Shown: positions 34,169 through 42,559 of the stretch, piece after piece
Layout: each line of letters opens with the position of its first letter
How positions within the stretch are numbered: the first letter of the stretch is position 1
NCBI RefSeq assembly: GCF_014202315.1
Contig: NZ_JACHGN010000030.1
Coordinates: 61,513 to 125,512, forward strand
Direction of reading: 5' to 3'
DNA length: 64,000 bases
Origin: Thermocatellispora tengchongensis
GTDB taxonomy: Bacteria; Actinomycetota; Actinomycetes; Streptosporangiales; Streptosporangiaceae
Made by a program: the position numbers and the translations under genes
Notes under the pieces: model-generated
What the model saw: the letters and a program-made list of their open reading frames with translations, nothing else
What the model was told of the DNA's origin: nothing
The model's database searches: none

Positions 34169-35299
34169 CTACATGACGCTCCCGCTGGTGCGCAGGCCGC
34201 GCACGGCGGTGCGGCCCTCCGGGGCGAAGCGCGGCTCGGGGCCGTACTCGCCCTCCAGCAGCCCCGCCACGTACGCGGCCAGGGCCGGGGCGTGCTTGAA
34301 GCCGTGGCCGGAGTCGCCGCCGAGGACCCACGTGCCCTCCGACACCTCGGTGATGATCCACTCGGCGTCGGGCGTCAGGGCGTACTGGCAGACCTGGCCG
34401 AGCTGCACCGGCGCGGCGGCCAGGGCCGGGAACCTCGTGCGCAGGTACGCCCGCGCCGCCCGCTCGCTCCCCGGCGCGATCAGCCGTTCCCCGCCCTCCG
34501 GGTCGAACGGCTCGCCCTCCGCGTCGGAGGTCGCCTTCAGCCCGGCGCCGTCCACGTCGCCGTGCCCGTATGCCGAGGCGTCGTAGTCGATCCAGGCGGG
34601 CGTGGGCGGCGTGCGCCACTCCTCGCCCGGGGCGGCGAAGTGCAGTGTGTCCTGCCGGGTCACCGTCATCCCGGCGGTCGCCGCGAGATCGGGGAAGGCG
34701 CGCGGCAACCACGCCCCGCACGCCCACACCACCCGGTCGGCCCGCAGCACGTCCCCGCCGAGCACGACCTCGCCGTCCGGGCCGGGCCGCGCCCGCCCCG
34801 TCACCAGGCGCACGCCGGCGTCGCGGGCCAGCCCCGCCGTCACCTGGACCGCGCGCCGGGCGCGCAGCACCCCGGCGTGCGGCTCCCACAGCGCGAACGC
34901 CAGGCCGGCCACGCGCACGTCCGGGAAGCGGGTGGCGAGCCGGTCGGGGTCCCACACCTCGTACGGCACCCCGGCGCGCTCCAGGGCCGCGGTGCTGAGC
35001 CGCTCCGCGCCGTCCATCCGGTGCGCGAACCACACCAGCCCGGCCTCCAGGTACAGGTCCTCGCCGGCCCGCCGCTCCAGCGCCCGCCAGCCGTCGCGGG
35101 CCCGCCAGGCCAGCCGGGCGTACCACTCGTCGCCGCCGTGGGCGCAGCGCAGCAGCCGGGTCTCGCCGGCGCTGGCCTGGCGCAGATGGCCGGGGAAGCC
35201 GTGCTGCTCGACCAGCGTCACGTCCCACCCGGTGTCGGCGAGCCGCAGCGCCACCGACGTGCCCCAGATCCCCGCCCCGACCACGATGGCACTGTTCAT
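34169..35299 (-). CDS. FAD-dependent amine oxidase, monomeric sarcosine oxidase/MTOX-like
   Basis: 376 residues. Dinucleotide motif VVGAGIWGTSVALRLADTGWDV at the N-terminus, QASAGETRLLRCAHGGDEWY typical of the MSOX group, and the late segment VCQYALTPDAEWII whose Cys matches the residue that holds FAD covalently in MSOX. C-terminal GGDSGHGFKHAPALA closes the flavin site. Such enzymes oxidise N-methyl or secondary amino acids to an imine plus hydrogen peroxide. ATG 35299 was chosen because the flavin motif starts within a few residues. It ends 25 bases before the IclR start, but is not obviously part of tyrosine catabolism. Confidence 0.87.
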   Translation of the reverse strand: MNSAIVVGAGIWGTSVALRLADTGWDVTLVEQHGFPGHLRQASAGETRLLRCAHGGDEWYARLAWRARDGWRALERRAGEDLYLEAGLVWFAHRMDGAERLSTAALERAGVPYEVWDPDRLATRFPDVRVAGLAFALWEPHAGVLRARRAVQVTAGLARDAGVRLVTGRARPGPDGEVVLGGDVLRADRVVWACGAWLPRAFPDLAATAGMTVTRQDTLHFAAPGEEWRTPPTPAWIDYDASAYGHGDVDGAGLKATSDAEGEPFDPEGGERLIAPGSERAARAYLRTRFPALAAAPVQLGQVCQYALTPDAEWIITEVSEGTWVLGGDSGHGFKHAPALAAYVAGLLEGEYGPEPRFAPEGRTAVRGLRTSGSVM

Positions 35300-35456
35300 C
35301 CTCCGGCCCGCCCCCTCGTACGCTCGCGCGGTGTTTTCTGGCAACCGTGGCTTAATGTCCCTTTCTCCGGCAAGATGCGTGCGAACCCTGGCCGCCTCCC
35401 GGGGAGATCTGTAGGGTTTGGTGCGATCTTGTGTGTTGGACGCCCGGGAGCATGAG

Positions 35457-36773
35457 ATGCGCTGGAACCTCCGCAGGACCCTCGCCGCCGGCGCGGTCCT
35501 GACCGTGCTCGGCATCGGCCTGCCCGCCGGCGCGGCCTACTCGCAGGACGACCCGCGCAGCTGCAACGACCTGCTGGGCGAGGACACCCCGGCGTACGTC
35601 GTGTGCACCTGGCTGGCCACGCCGGAGGAGGCCGCGGACATCGCCAGGTTCTGGCTGGGCAACGACAGCGAGAACCTCAAGGCCGCCGAGCCGGTGCCGG
35701 GCAACATCGTCGACTGCGCCCAGCAGGGCAACTCCTGCCCCGGCGACCTCGAAGGCGACGGCGAGCCCCGCGACGAGGGCGACGCGCTGCCCGACGGCTA
35801 CCAGGAGCCCGGCGACGAGGCCCCCGAGTGCGACCCGCCCGGCTCCCAGTGCTCCGCCGCCCCCGACGAGGTGAAGGTGAGCGCCGCCGAGGTGCAGTCG
35901 GCCGCGCAGACCCCCGACGGCAAGGGCGTCGGCGCCGCCACGGCGGCCGGCCTGCGCGTGTGGGTGGACACCGACCTGTCCGAGGAGTGGAAGGCGGGCG
36001 AGGAGCAGTTCACCGCGGCCGTCAAGAAGACCGCCGCCCTGGCCCTGCAGCCCGGCGTGGTCGGCATCCGCTTCGCCTCCCAGCTCGGCTTCTCCAAGGG
36101 CGCGATCACGACCGCCGACGAGGCCAGGACGTTCGTCCGCGAGGCCGCCGCGGCCCTGCGCACGGCCGCGCCGGGCCGCAAGCTGGCCGTGCACACCCTG
36201 GTGCCCGAGTTCGGCTGCGGCGCCGACGACACCTGCAAGGCGGCGATGGCGCAGAAGTACCCGCTGCTCGCCCCGGACGTCGTCGCCTCCTACGTCTCCT
36301 CGGTGGACCAGCTCTCGCTGGACAGCGGCCTGGCCCGCACCGAGTACGAGCCCTACAAGATCACCGCCGCCGAGGCGCTGCGCAACCAGTGGATCCAGGT
36401 GCGGGCCCGCGCCTGGGACGCCGACACGCACATCGCCGCCGAGGACGCCGCGTTCACCGGCCCCGGCCAGTCGCAGTTCACCGAGAAGGAGGCCGCCGAC
36501 GCCATCGCCGAGCGCGTCTCCGGCCCCCTGATGGACGACGCCGCCGAGACCGTCACCCTGTGGACCCGCTGGCAGGACGCCTCCGGGCAGGTCTACCGGG
36601 TCATGGGCGAGAAGCTGGCCGCCAACCCGACCTGGGACGCCCTGGCCAAGCTGGACGCCGTCCAGCCCCGGCTGGCCACCCTCTACAACCCGGCGACCCC
36701 CGAGGTGGACAACCAGACCGACCTGAAGAAGCTGGCCGAGGCGTTCGGCACGGTCTACGTGACGGTCCCCTGA
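35457..36773 (+). CDS. Secreted protein of unknown function, acidic linker plus helical domain
   Basis: 438 residues from ATG 35457 (GGGAG six bases upstream). Signal peptide WNLRRTLAAGAVLTVLGIGLPAGAAYS, with cleavage likely before QDD. Residues about 35-130 contain six Cys and an Asp/Glu/Gly/Pro-rich linker. Residues about 155-435 form a domain with GLRVWVDTDLSEEW, GVVGIRFASQLGFS, RKLAVHTLVPEFGC and WIQVRARAWDADTHI, alternating strands and helices that may form a barrel. I do not recognise a family. The last codons are the first copy of a 19-bp tandem array. Confidence 0.7.
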   Translation: MRWNLRRTLAAGAVLTVLGIGLPAGAAYSQDDPRSCNDLLGEDTPAYVVCTWLATPEEAADIARFWLGNDSENLKAAEPVPGNIVDCAQQGNSCPGDLEGDGEPRDEGDALPDGYQEPGDEAPECDPPGSQCSAAPDEVKVSAAEVQSAAQTPDGKGVGAATAAGLRVWVDTDLSEEWKAGEEQFTAAVKKTAALALQPGVVGIRFASQLGFSKGAITTADEARTFVREAAAALRTAAPGRKLAVHTLVPEFGCGADDTCKAAMAQKYPLLAPDVVASYVSSVDQLSLDSGLARTEYEPYKITAAEALRNQWIQVRARAWDADTHIAAEDAAFTGPGQSQFTEKEAADAIAERVSGPLMDDAAETVTLWTRWQDASGQVYRVMGEKLAANPTWDALAKLDAVQPRLATLYNPATPEVDNQTDLKKLAEAFGTVYVTVP

Positions 36774-36830
36774 CTAGGTGAGGGTGCCCTGACTAGGTGA
36801 CGGTGCCCTGACTACGTGACGGGGCCCTGA
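36755..36830 (+). repeat. 19-bp tandem array, 4 copies, spanning two converging stop codons
   Basis: Copies start at 36755, 36774, 36793 and 36812, with consensus CTAGGTGACGGTGCCCTGA (each copy differs by one to three bases). Copy 1 is the end and TGA stop of the plus-strand gene. Copy 4 begins with the CTA that is the stop codon of the minus-strand MazG gene. A 19-bp period places TGA in successive frames. Confidence 0.92.
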
Positions 36831-37192
36831 CCCGGCGCGTAGAGGGCCCCCGCGACGTCCGGCGGGACGAAGCCGGGGCCCTTGCGGGCCTTGCCGCCGC
36901 TGGGCGGTGACTTGGTCATGTTGGCGCGGTGGATCTCGGCCAGCACCCGGTCCAGGTCGATCCCGTACGTGACCGCGGTGCCGTAGGCGACGTACACGAC
37001 GTCGGCCAGCTCGTGCGCGATGGCCACGAGGTCGCCCGACTCCACCGCCTCGTCCAGCTCCCGGACCTCCTCGTGGAGGAGCCGCCGGCGGAGCTCCGCC
37101 TGCTCGGGTGGGAGGAGGGCCGGGGAGTCGGCGACCCCCAGCCCGAGCTTGTCGTGGAACTCCCTGACCGAGCGCGCTATGGAGTCGGTCAC
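36812..37192 (-). CDS. MazG-like nucleotide pyrophosphohydrolase
   Basis: 126 residues from GTG 37192. The all-alpha NTP-PPase metal motif is visible: EEVRELDEA (about residues 43-51) and HELADVVYVAYG (about 61-72), giving the EExxE...ExxD pattern. Enzymes of this group hydrolyse non-canonical or excess NTPs to NMP plus pyrophosphate. The C-terminus has a Lys/Gly-rich tail. Its GTG overlaps the TGA of the EF-hand gene (GTGA), so the two are translated together. Confidence 0.85.
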   Translation of the reverse strand: MTDSIARSVREFHDKLGLGVADSPALLPPEQAELRRRLLHEEVRELDEAVESGDLVAIAHELADVVYVAYGTAVTYGIDLDRVLAEIHRANMTKSPPSGGKARKGPGFVPPDVAGALYAPGQGPVT

Positions 37193-37404
37193 TGGTTGGC
37201 GGCTAGATAGGCCGCGAACTCCTCCAGGTCGATCAGCCCGTCGCCGTTCGCGTCGAGCCGGGCGACGGCGGCCTGGGCGGCGTCGGGGCCGATCGGGCGG
37301 CCGAGCACCTCCATCAGCCGCGCCATCTCGGGCGCGGAGATCATGCCGTCGTCGTCGGAGTCGACCAGGTCGAAGGTCGCGGCGTACTCGGTCAGATCCG
37401 CCAT
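37189..37404 (-). CDS. EF-hand calcium-binding protein
   Basis: 71 residues with two canonical 12-residue EF-hand loops, DSDDDGMISAPE (about 15-26) and DANGDGLIDLEE (about 51-62), each with Asp at positions 1, 3 and 5, Gly at 6 and Glu at 12. It resembles actinomycete calerythrin/CabB-type calmodulin-like proteins but with a single pair of hands. Calcium binding is well supported; its target is unknown. It is coupled to the MazG-like gene and divergent from the GH13 gene. Confidence 0.9.
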   Translation of the reverse strand: MADLTEYAATFDLVDSDDDGMISAPEMARLMEVLGRPIGPDAAQAAVARLDANGDGLIDLEEFAAYLAANQ

Positions 37405-37630
37405 GGGAGAACCGCCTTCCGGGCCTGCAGTCGCCAGTGCGCCGCACCGGCGGGGGCGCGGCGCGATCAGAGGCATCCTAGCGATCCGGCCCCACCCGCG
37501 CCGGTCATCCCGCAGCCCCGGAGGATCGGCGGGGCCGCCCGATTTTGAGGTGCCTTTACCCGTTCGGGAGGTCCTGCTGGGGGTAGCGCGCCTGTGTGCT
37601 CGCTGAGCCTGGCTGAGGAGGGGAGACCGG

Positions 37631-39310
37631 ATGCGGCTGACGCTCACGTCGGATCTGTGGTGGAAGAACGCCGTCGTCTACTGCCTGGACGTGGAGACGT
37701 TCAAGGACGGCAACGGCGACGGGGTGGGGGACTTCCGGGGGTTGGCGCAGCAGGTCGATCATCTGGGGCGGCTGGGCGTGACGTGCATCTGGCTGATGCC
37801 GTTCTTCCCGAGCCCCCAGAAGGACGACGGGTACGACATCACCGACTTCTACGCCATCGACCCGCGGCTCGGCACGTTCGGCGACTTCGTGGAGTTCATG
37901 CGCACGGCCCGCGACCGCGGGATGCGGGTGATCGCCGATCTCGTCGTCAACCACACCTCCGACCAGCACCCGTGGTTCGTGGAGGCGCGGTCCGGCCGGA
38001 ACTCCCGCTACCGCGACTGGTACGTCTGGTCGGACACCCCCGAGCCGGACACCGACGCGGTGGTCTTCCCGGACGAGGAGGACAGCCTGTGGGCGTGGGA
38101 CGAGCAGTCGCGGCAGTACTACCTGCACAGCTTCTACTCCCACCAGCCCGACCTCAACGTCGCCAACCCCGAGGTGCGCGATGAGATCAGCCGGATTTTG
38201 GGGTTCTGGATGGAGCTGGGGCTGTCGGGCTTCCGGGTGGACGCGGTGCCGTTCCTGATCGAGAACGTGGGCAACAAGCTGCCCGATCCGCACGCGTTCC
38301 TCGCCGAGCTGCGCGCGTTCATGAACCGGCGCGACGGCAGCGCCATCCTGCTGGGCGAGGTGAACGTGCCGTACCCGGAGCTGCTGACCTACTTCGGCAA
38401 CGGGCTGGGGGACCAGCTCACCATGTGCTTCGACTTCATCGGGATGCAGCGGACGTACCTGTCGCTGGCGCGGGCGGACGCCCGGCCGCTGACGAGCGCG
38501 CTGGCCGAGCGGCCGGAGCTGCCCAAGGACTGCCAGTGGGCGACCTTCCTGCGCAACCACGACGAGCTGACGCTGGACAAGCTCTCGCCGGAGGAGCGGC
38601 AGGAGGTGTTCGACGCGTTCGGGCCGGACCCGGGGATGCAGATCTTCGGACGCGGGCTGCGGCGGCGGCTGCCGACGATGCTGAACGGCGACCTGCGCTG
38701 GCTCAAGATGGCCTACAGCCTGCTGTTCTCCCTGCCCGGCACGCCGGTGCTGTTCTACGGGGAGGAGATCGGGCTGGGGGAGAACCTGGACGCCAAGGGC
38801 CGCATGGCGGTCCGGGTGCCGATGCAGTGGAGCCCGGGGCCGGGCGGCGGGTTCACCAGCGCCGATCCGGAGCGGCTGCGGGTGGCGATGCCCGGCGGCG
38901 CGTTCGGGCCCGACCACGTCAACGTGCACGACCAGCGGCGCGATCCGGACTCGCTGCTGGCGTGGATGACCAAGCTGATCGAGCGCTACCGCGAGTGCCC
39001 GGAGCTGGCCTGGGGGAAGTGCACCGTGCTGGAGACCGGTGACCACGCGGTGCTGGCGCACCGGGCCGACGTGGACGACGCCACGATGCTCGTGCTGCAC
39101 AACCTCGCCGACGAGGAGACCGAGGTCACGGTGGTGCTGGCCGGGATCGACGGCGGCACCGAGCTGGGCGACCTGTTCGGCGACGACGCCTTCAAGGTGG
39201 GGCCGGAGGGCGAGGTGCGGGTGCCGCTCCCGCCGTACGGGTGCCGGTGGCTGCGCGCGACGTTCCCCGGCATGCCGCCGGAGGAGGCCGCGCCGAAGGC
39301 CAATGCCTGA
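37631..39310 (+). CDS. GH13 alpha-amylase-family enzyme (trehalose-synthase-like)
   Basis: 559 residues after GGAGGGGAG. GH13 regions are in order: DLVVNHTSDQHPWF, nucleophile Asp204 in GFRVDAVPF, acid/base Glu243 in LLGEVNVP, and Asp311 in FLRNHDELTL. The N-terminal WWKNAVVYCLDVETFKDGNG and FPSPQKDDGYDITDFY are typical of the trehalose synthase/GH13_16 neighbourhood, and a C-terminal beta domain follows. It could isomerise maltose and trehalose or hydrolyse alpha-glucans; the exact specificity is not decided by sequence here. Its stop overlaps the start of the next gene (TGATG). Confidence 0.88.
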   Translation: MRLTLTSDLWWKNAVVYCLDVETFKDGNGDGVGDFRGLAQQVDHLGRLGVTCIWLMPFFPSPQKDDGYDITDFYAIDPRLGTFGDFVEFMRTARDRGMRVIADLVVNHTSDQHPWFVEARSGRNSRYRDWYVWSDTPEPDTDAVVFPDEEDSLWAWDEQSRQYYLHSFYSHQPDLNVANPEVRDEISRILGFWMELGLSGFRVDAVPFLIENVGNKLPDPHAFLAELRAFMNRRDGSAILLGEVNVPYPELLTYFGNGLGDQLTMCFDFIGMQRTYLSLARADARPLTSALAERPELPKDCQWATFLRNHDELTLDKLSPEERQEVFDAFGPDPGMQIFGRGLRRRLPTMLNGDLRWLKMAYSLLFSLPGTPVLFYGEEIGLGENLDAKGRMAVRVPMQWSPGPGGGFTSADPERLRVAMPGGAFGPDHVNVHDQRRDPDSLLAWMTKLIERYRECPELAWGKCTVLETGDHAVLAHRADVDDATMLVLHNLADEETEVTVVLAGIDGGTELGDLFGDDAFKVGPEGEVRVPLPPYGCRWLRATFPGMPPEEAAPKANA

Positions 39311-40335
39311 TGCCGCGGCAGGGTACATCTTCCGACGTGCCGGACAAGCTTGGGCGATACCGTCGCAAGCGCGACCCGGAGCGTACGCCGGAGCCGGTCC
39401 CGGCCGAGGGCCCGCTCCCGCGCGGCGACGACGACACCTTCGTGATCCAGGAGCACCACGCCCGGTCCCTGCACTGGGACCTGCGGCTGGAACGTGACGG
39501 CGTGCTGGTCTCGTGGGCCGTGCCCAAGGGGCTGCCGCCCGACCCGGCGATCAACCACCTCGCCGTGCACACCGAGGACCACCCGCTGGAGTACGCCACC
39601 TTCGAGGGCGAGATCCCCAGGGGCGAGTACGGCGGCGGCACCATGACGATCTGGGACCGCGGCAGGTACGAGACCGAGAAGTGGACCGACCGCGAGGTCA
39701 AGATCGTGCTGCACGGGTCCCGGGCCTCGGGCCGGTACGTCCTGTTCCAGACCAGGGGCAAGAACTGGATGATCCACCGGATGGACCCTCCGGACGCCTC
39801 CTGGCAGCCGCCTCCGGCCCCGCTGGCGCCGATGCTGCCGGTGGCGCGGGACCGGCCGCCGCGCGACCGCGACGCGTACCAGGTCGAGTTCGCCTGGGGC
39901 GGCGCCCGCGCGCTGGCGTACGTCGAGGGCGGGCGGCTCACCCTGCGCTCCGGCGACGGCTTCCGCGACGTCACCTCCGAGCAGCGCTGGCTGCGGCCCA
40001 TCGGCGGCGCGCTGGGCAGCCGCGCGGTGGTGCTGGACGGCGAGCTGATCTCGCCGGCCGGCGACGGCACGCCCATCTACGTCTGTTACGACCTGCTCTA
40101 CGACGACGGCCGCGCGCTGCTGGCCGAGCCGTACGCCCGCCGCCGCGCGGCGCTGGAGGCCCTGGAGATCGCGGGCCCGCGCTGGCAGACCGCGCCCGCC
40201 TGGCCGGGCGGTGAGATCGGCGCCGTGCGCCAGGCCGCCCGCGAGCAGGGCCTGCCCGGCGTGGTCGCCAAGCGGCTGGACGCCCCGTACGAGCCGGGCG
40301 CCGAGTCCTCCGCCTGGATCTTCGTGTCCACATAG
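39310..40335 (+). CDS. LigD-type 3'-phosphoesterase fused to a degenerate ATP-ligase domain
   Basis: 341 residues (GTG 39337 is an alternative start). The phosphoesterase domain, about 35-160, has FVIQEHHARSLHWDLRLE, NHLAVHTEDHPLEYATFEG and EIPRGEYGGGTM, as in bacterial NHEJ LigD. The second half follows the ATP-dependent ligase plan, but motif I reads FAWGGARALAY where a KWDG-type sequence with the AMP-accepting Lys is expected. Motif III (VVLDGELI) and IV (GVVAKRLD) remain, and the protein ends before motif V and the OB domain. It should trim 3' ends but not ligate. No Ku gene is in the window. Confidence 0.85.
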   Translation: MPRQGTSSDVPDKLGRYRRKRDPERTPEPVPAEGPLPRGDDDTFVIQEHHARSLHWDLRLERDGVLVSWAVPKGLPPDPAINHLAVHTEDHPLEYATFEGEIPRGEYGGGTMTIWDRGRYETEKWTDREVKIVLHGSRASGRYVLFQTRGKNWMIHRMDPPDASWQPPPAPLAPMLPVARDRPPRDRDAYQVEFAWGGARALAYVEGGRLTLRSGDGFRDVTSEQRWLRPIGGALGSRAVVLDGELISPAGDGTPIYVCYDLLYDDGRALLAEPYARRRAALEALEIAGPRWQTAPAWPGGEIGAVRQAAREQGLPGVVAKRLDAPYEPGAESSAWIFVST

Positions 40336-40411
40336 TGATACGCGTTTCTTGAGATGTGAGATGCGTTGCTAGGGTGGCGGTCGTCCGAATGGGACGAACG
40401 AGGAGGACGCG

Positions 40412-41221
40412 ATGGCGCGCAAGCAGGCGGTCTACACGCACGGACACCACGAGTCCGTGCTCAGGTCGCACCGGTGGCGGACGGCGGAGAACTCCGCGGC
40501 GTACCTGCTGCCGCACCTCGCGCCCGGCATGTCGGTGCTCGACGTGGGCGCCGGCCCCGGCACCATCACCGCCGACCTGGCGGCGCTGGTCGCGCCGGGG
40601 CGGGTGACCGCGGCCGAGGTGACCGCGGACGCGCTGGGGCTGGCGCGCGAGGAGATCGCGGCGCGCGGGCTGGAGAACGTGGACTTCGCGGTGGCCGACG
40701 TGCACGCGATGACGTTCCCCGGTGGCTCCTTCGACGTGGTCCACGCGCACCAGGTGCTCCAGCACGTGGCCGACCCGGTGGGGGCGCTGCGCGAGATGCG
40801 CCGGGTGTGCCGGCTGGGCGGCCTGGTGGCGGCCCGCGACAGCGACTACCACGGCTTCGTCTGGTACCCCGAGTCGCCCGAGCTGGACGAGTGGCTGGCG
40901 CTGTACCAGAAGGTGGCCAGGGGCAACGGCGGCGAGCCCGACGCTGGGCGGCGGCTGCTGTCCTGGGCCCGCGCCGCCGGGTTCACCGACATCACCGCGA
41001 CCGCCTCCACGTGGTGCTTCGCCACCCCGGAGGACCGGGCCTGGTGGGGCGGCATGTGGGCCGAGCGCATCCTGTCCTCCGACATGGCCGCCCAGGCCCT
41101 GGCCTCCGGCGCGGCGACGGAGCAGGACCTGCGCCGGATCTCCCAGGGCTGGCGCGCCTGGGCCGCCGCCGAGGACGGCTGGCTCACCATCGTGCACGGC
41201 GAGATCCTCTGCCGGGCCTGA
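40412..41221 (+). CDS. SAM-dependent class I methyltransferase
   Basis: 269 residues. Motif I VLDVGAGPGTITADLA (about residues 42-57), motif II-like FAVADVHAMTFPGGSFDVV, and motif III LREMRRVCRLGGLVAARDSD. The UbiE/Methyltransf_11 fold is clear. The C-terminal about 90 residues with WCFATPEDRAWWGGMWAERI shape the acceptor site. Substrate unknown. GAGGAGG lies six bases before ATG 40412. It is a stand-alone gene between the LigD-like gene and a flavin monooxygenase. Confidence 0.88.
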   Translation: MARKQAVYTHGHHESVLRSHRWRTAENSAAYLLPHLAPGMSVLDVGAGPGTITADLAALVAPGRVTAAEVTADALGLAREEIAARGLENVDFAVADVHAMTFPGGSFDVVHAHQVLQHVADPVGALREMRRVCRLGGLVAARDSDYHGFVWYPESPELDEWLALYQKVARGNGGEPDAGRRLLSWARAAGFTDITATASTWCFATPEDRAWWGGMWAERILSSDMAAQALASGAATEQDLRRISQGWRAWAAAEDGWLTIVHGEILCRA

Positions 41222-41291
41222 CCGCCGCTGACCACCGTTACCTCCCGGGCTCCTGGGTAGGGCGTGTGAGGCATGCGGGAGGAGGACGGGC

Positions 41292-42443
41292 GTGCGGGTC
41301 GTGGTCATCGGGGCCGGGGTCGGCGGGCTGGCGCTGGCGCGCGGGCTCGTCGCGGCCGGGCACCGGGTGACGGTGTACGAGCAGGCCGACGGGCTGCGCA
41401 CCGACGGCGGCTCGGTGACGCTGTGGAGCGGGAGCACCGCGATCCTGCGCGGGCTCGGCGCCGACCCGCTGCCGCTCGGCCGCCGGATCGACGCCCTGGA
41501 GGCCCGCGCCGCCGAGGGCGGCACGCTGTTCACCGTCGATCTCACCCGCGCCGCGGCGGCCTTCGGCGCCCCGGCCGTGCACGTGCTACGGCAGAGCCTG
41601 GTCGAGGCGCTGGCCGCCGGCCTCCCCGAGGGCACCGTCAGGTACGGCCGCCGCTGCGTGCGGGCCGCCGGGGGCGGGCTGGTGGAGTTCCAGGACGGCT
41701 CGGCGGCGGACGGCGACGTGGTGGTGGGCGCGGACGGACGGCGGTCCGTGGTGCGCAAGCACGCCCTGGGCGGCGATCCGGCGCGGCCGACCGCGTGGAT
41801 CACCTGGCAGGGCGTCGCCGAACTGCCCGCCGGGCTCGCCGCCGGCACCCGGGGGGTGCTGATCAGCGGCAGGGAGGGCCTGTGCGGGCTGATGCCCGCG
41901 GGCGCGGGACGCCTGCTGTGGTGGTTCGACGAGCGGGCGGAGGAGGGGGAGCGGGGGCGGCGCGCCGGTTGGCGCACCCACCTGACCGAGCGGTTCGGAG
42001 GCTGGGCCGCGCCCGTGCCCGAGGTGCTCAAGGCCGCCGCCGACGGCCCAGAGCCCGACTACTTCCCGCACTACCGGCAGCGGGTGCCGCGCGTGTGGGG
42101 GCGCGGGCCGGTCACGCTGATGGGCGACGCGGCCCACTCCATGCCGCCCACCATGGCCCAGGGCGCCAACCAGGCGATCGAGGACGCGTGGGCGCTGACG
42201 CGGGTCCTGGCCGCCGTCCCGGAGGGCGTGGACGTGGCGGGGCGGCTGCGGGCGTACGAGCGGGCGCGGGCTCGCCGGGCCCGCTCGGCCGCGCGCGTCT
42301 CGGGCACCGAGGGCATCGACAGGTACGCCCCGCCGCGCCTGCTCCGGGCGGTGCCCGACGCCGTGATCGCGCGCGCGTACGCCGCCTGGACCCGCCATGT
42401 CAGCACCTACCTTTCGGCCCGGCATCGGAAAATGCGACTTTGA
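41292..42443 (+). CDS. FAD-dependent monooxygenase (PHBH-fold)
   Basis: 383 residues from GTG 41292, preceded by GGAGGAGG. All three group-A markers are present: GAGVGGLALARGLVAAG near the N-terminus, the DG motif VVGADGRRSVVR, and the GD motif LMGDAAHSMPPTMAQG ANQAIEDA. Such enzymes hydroxylate aromatic or polyketide substrates using NAD(P)H and oxygen. No biosynthetic cluster surrounds it, so a catabolic or xenobiotic role is as likely. It may be co-transcribed with the methyltransferase 70 bases upstream. Confidence 0.9.
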   Translation: MRVVVIGAGVGGLALARGLVAAGHRVTVYEQADGLRTDGGSVTLWSGSTAILRGLGADPLPLGRRIDALEARAAEGGTLFTVDLTRAAAAFGAPAVHVLRQSLVEALAAGLPEGTVRYGRRCVRAAGGGLVEFQDGSAADGDVVVGADGRRSVVRKHALGGDPARPTAWITWQGVAELPAGLAAGTRGVLISGREGLCGLMPAGAGRLLWWFDERAEEGERGRRAGWRTHLTERFGGWAAPVPEVLKAAADGPEPDYFPHYRQRVPRVWGRGPVTLMGDAAHSMPPTMAQGANQAIEDAWALTRVLAAVPEGVDVAGRLRAYERARARRARSAARVSGTEGIDRYAPPRLLRAVPDAVIARAYAAWTRHVSTYLSARHRKMRL

Positions 42444-42559
42444 GCACGTCATCGGGGAATCGACCACGATGCGGGCGACGTTAGAGCTGATACCGAAGTT
42501 AGGTCCGCTCCGCAGTGCGGCAGCCACGACAGACCAGGCTCCATGCCTAGGAGGTATCC

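Noticed and set aside
40366..41370. Alternative plus-strand frame over the methyltransferase
   Set aside because: Arg/Gly-rich, and the 40412 frame carries the SAM-binding motif and a good ribosome site.
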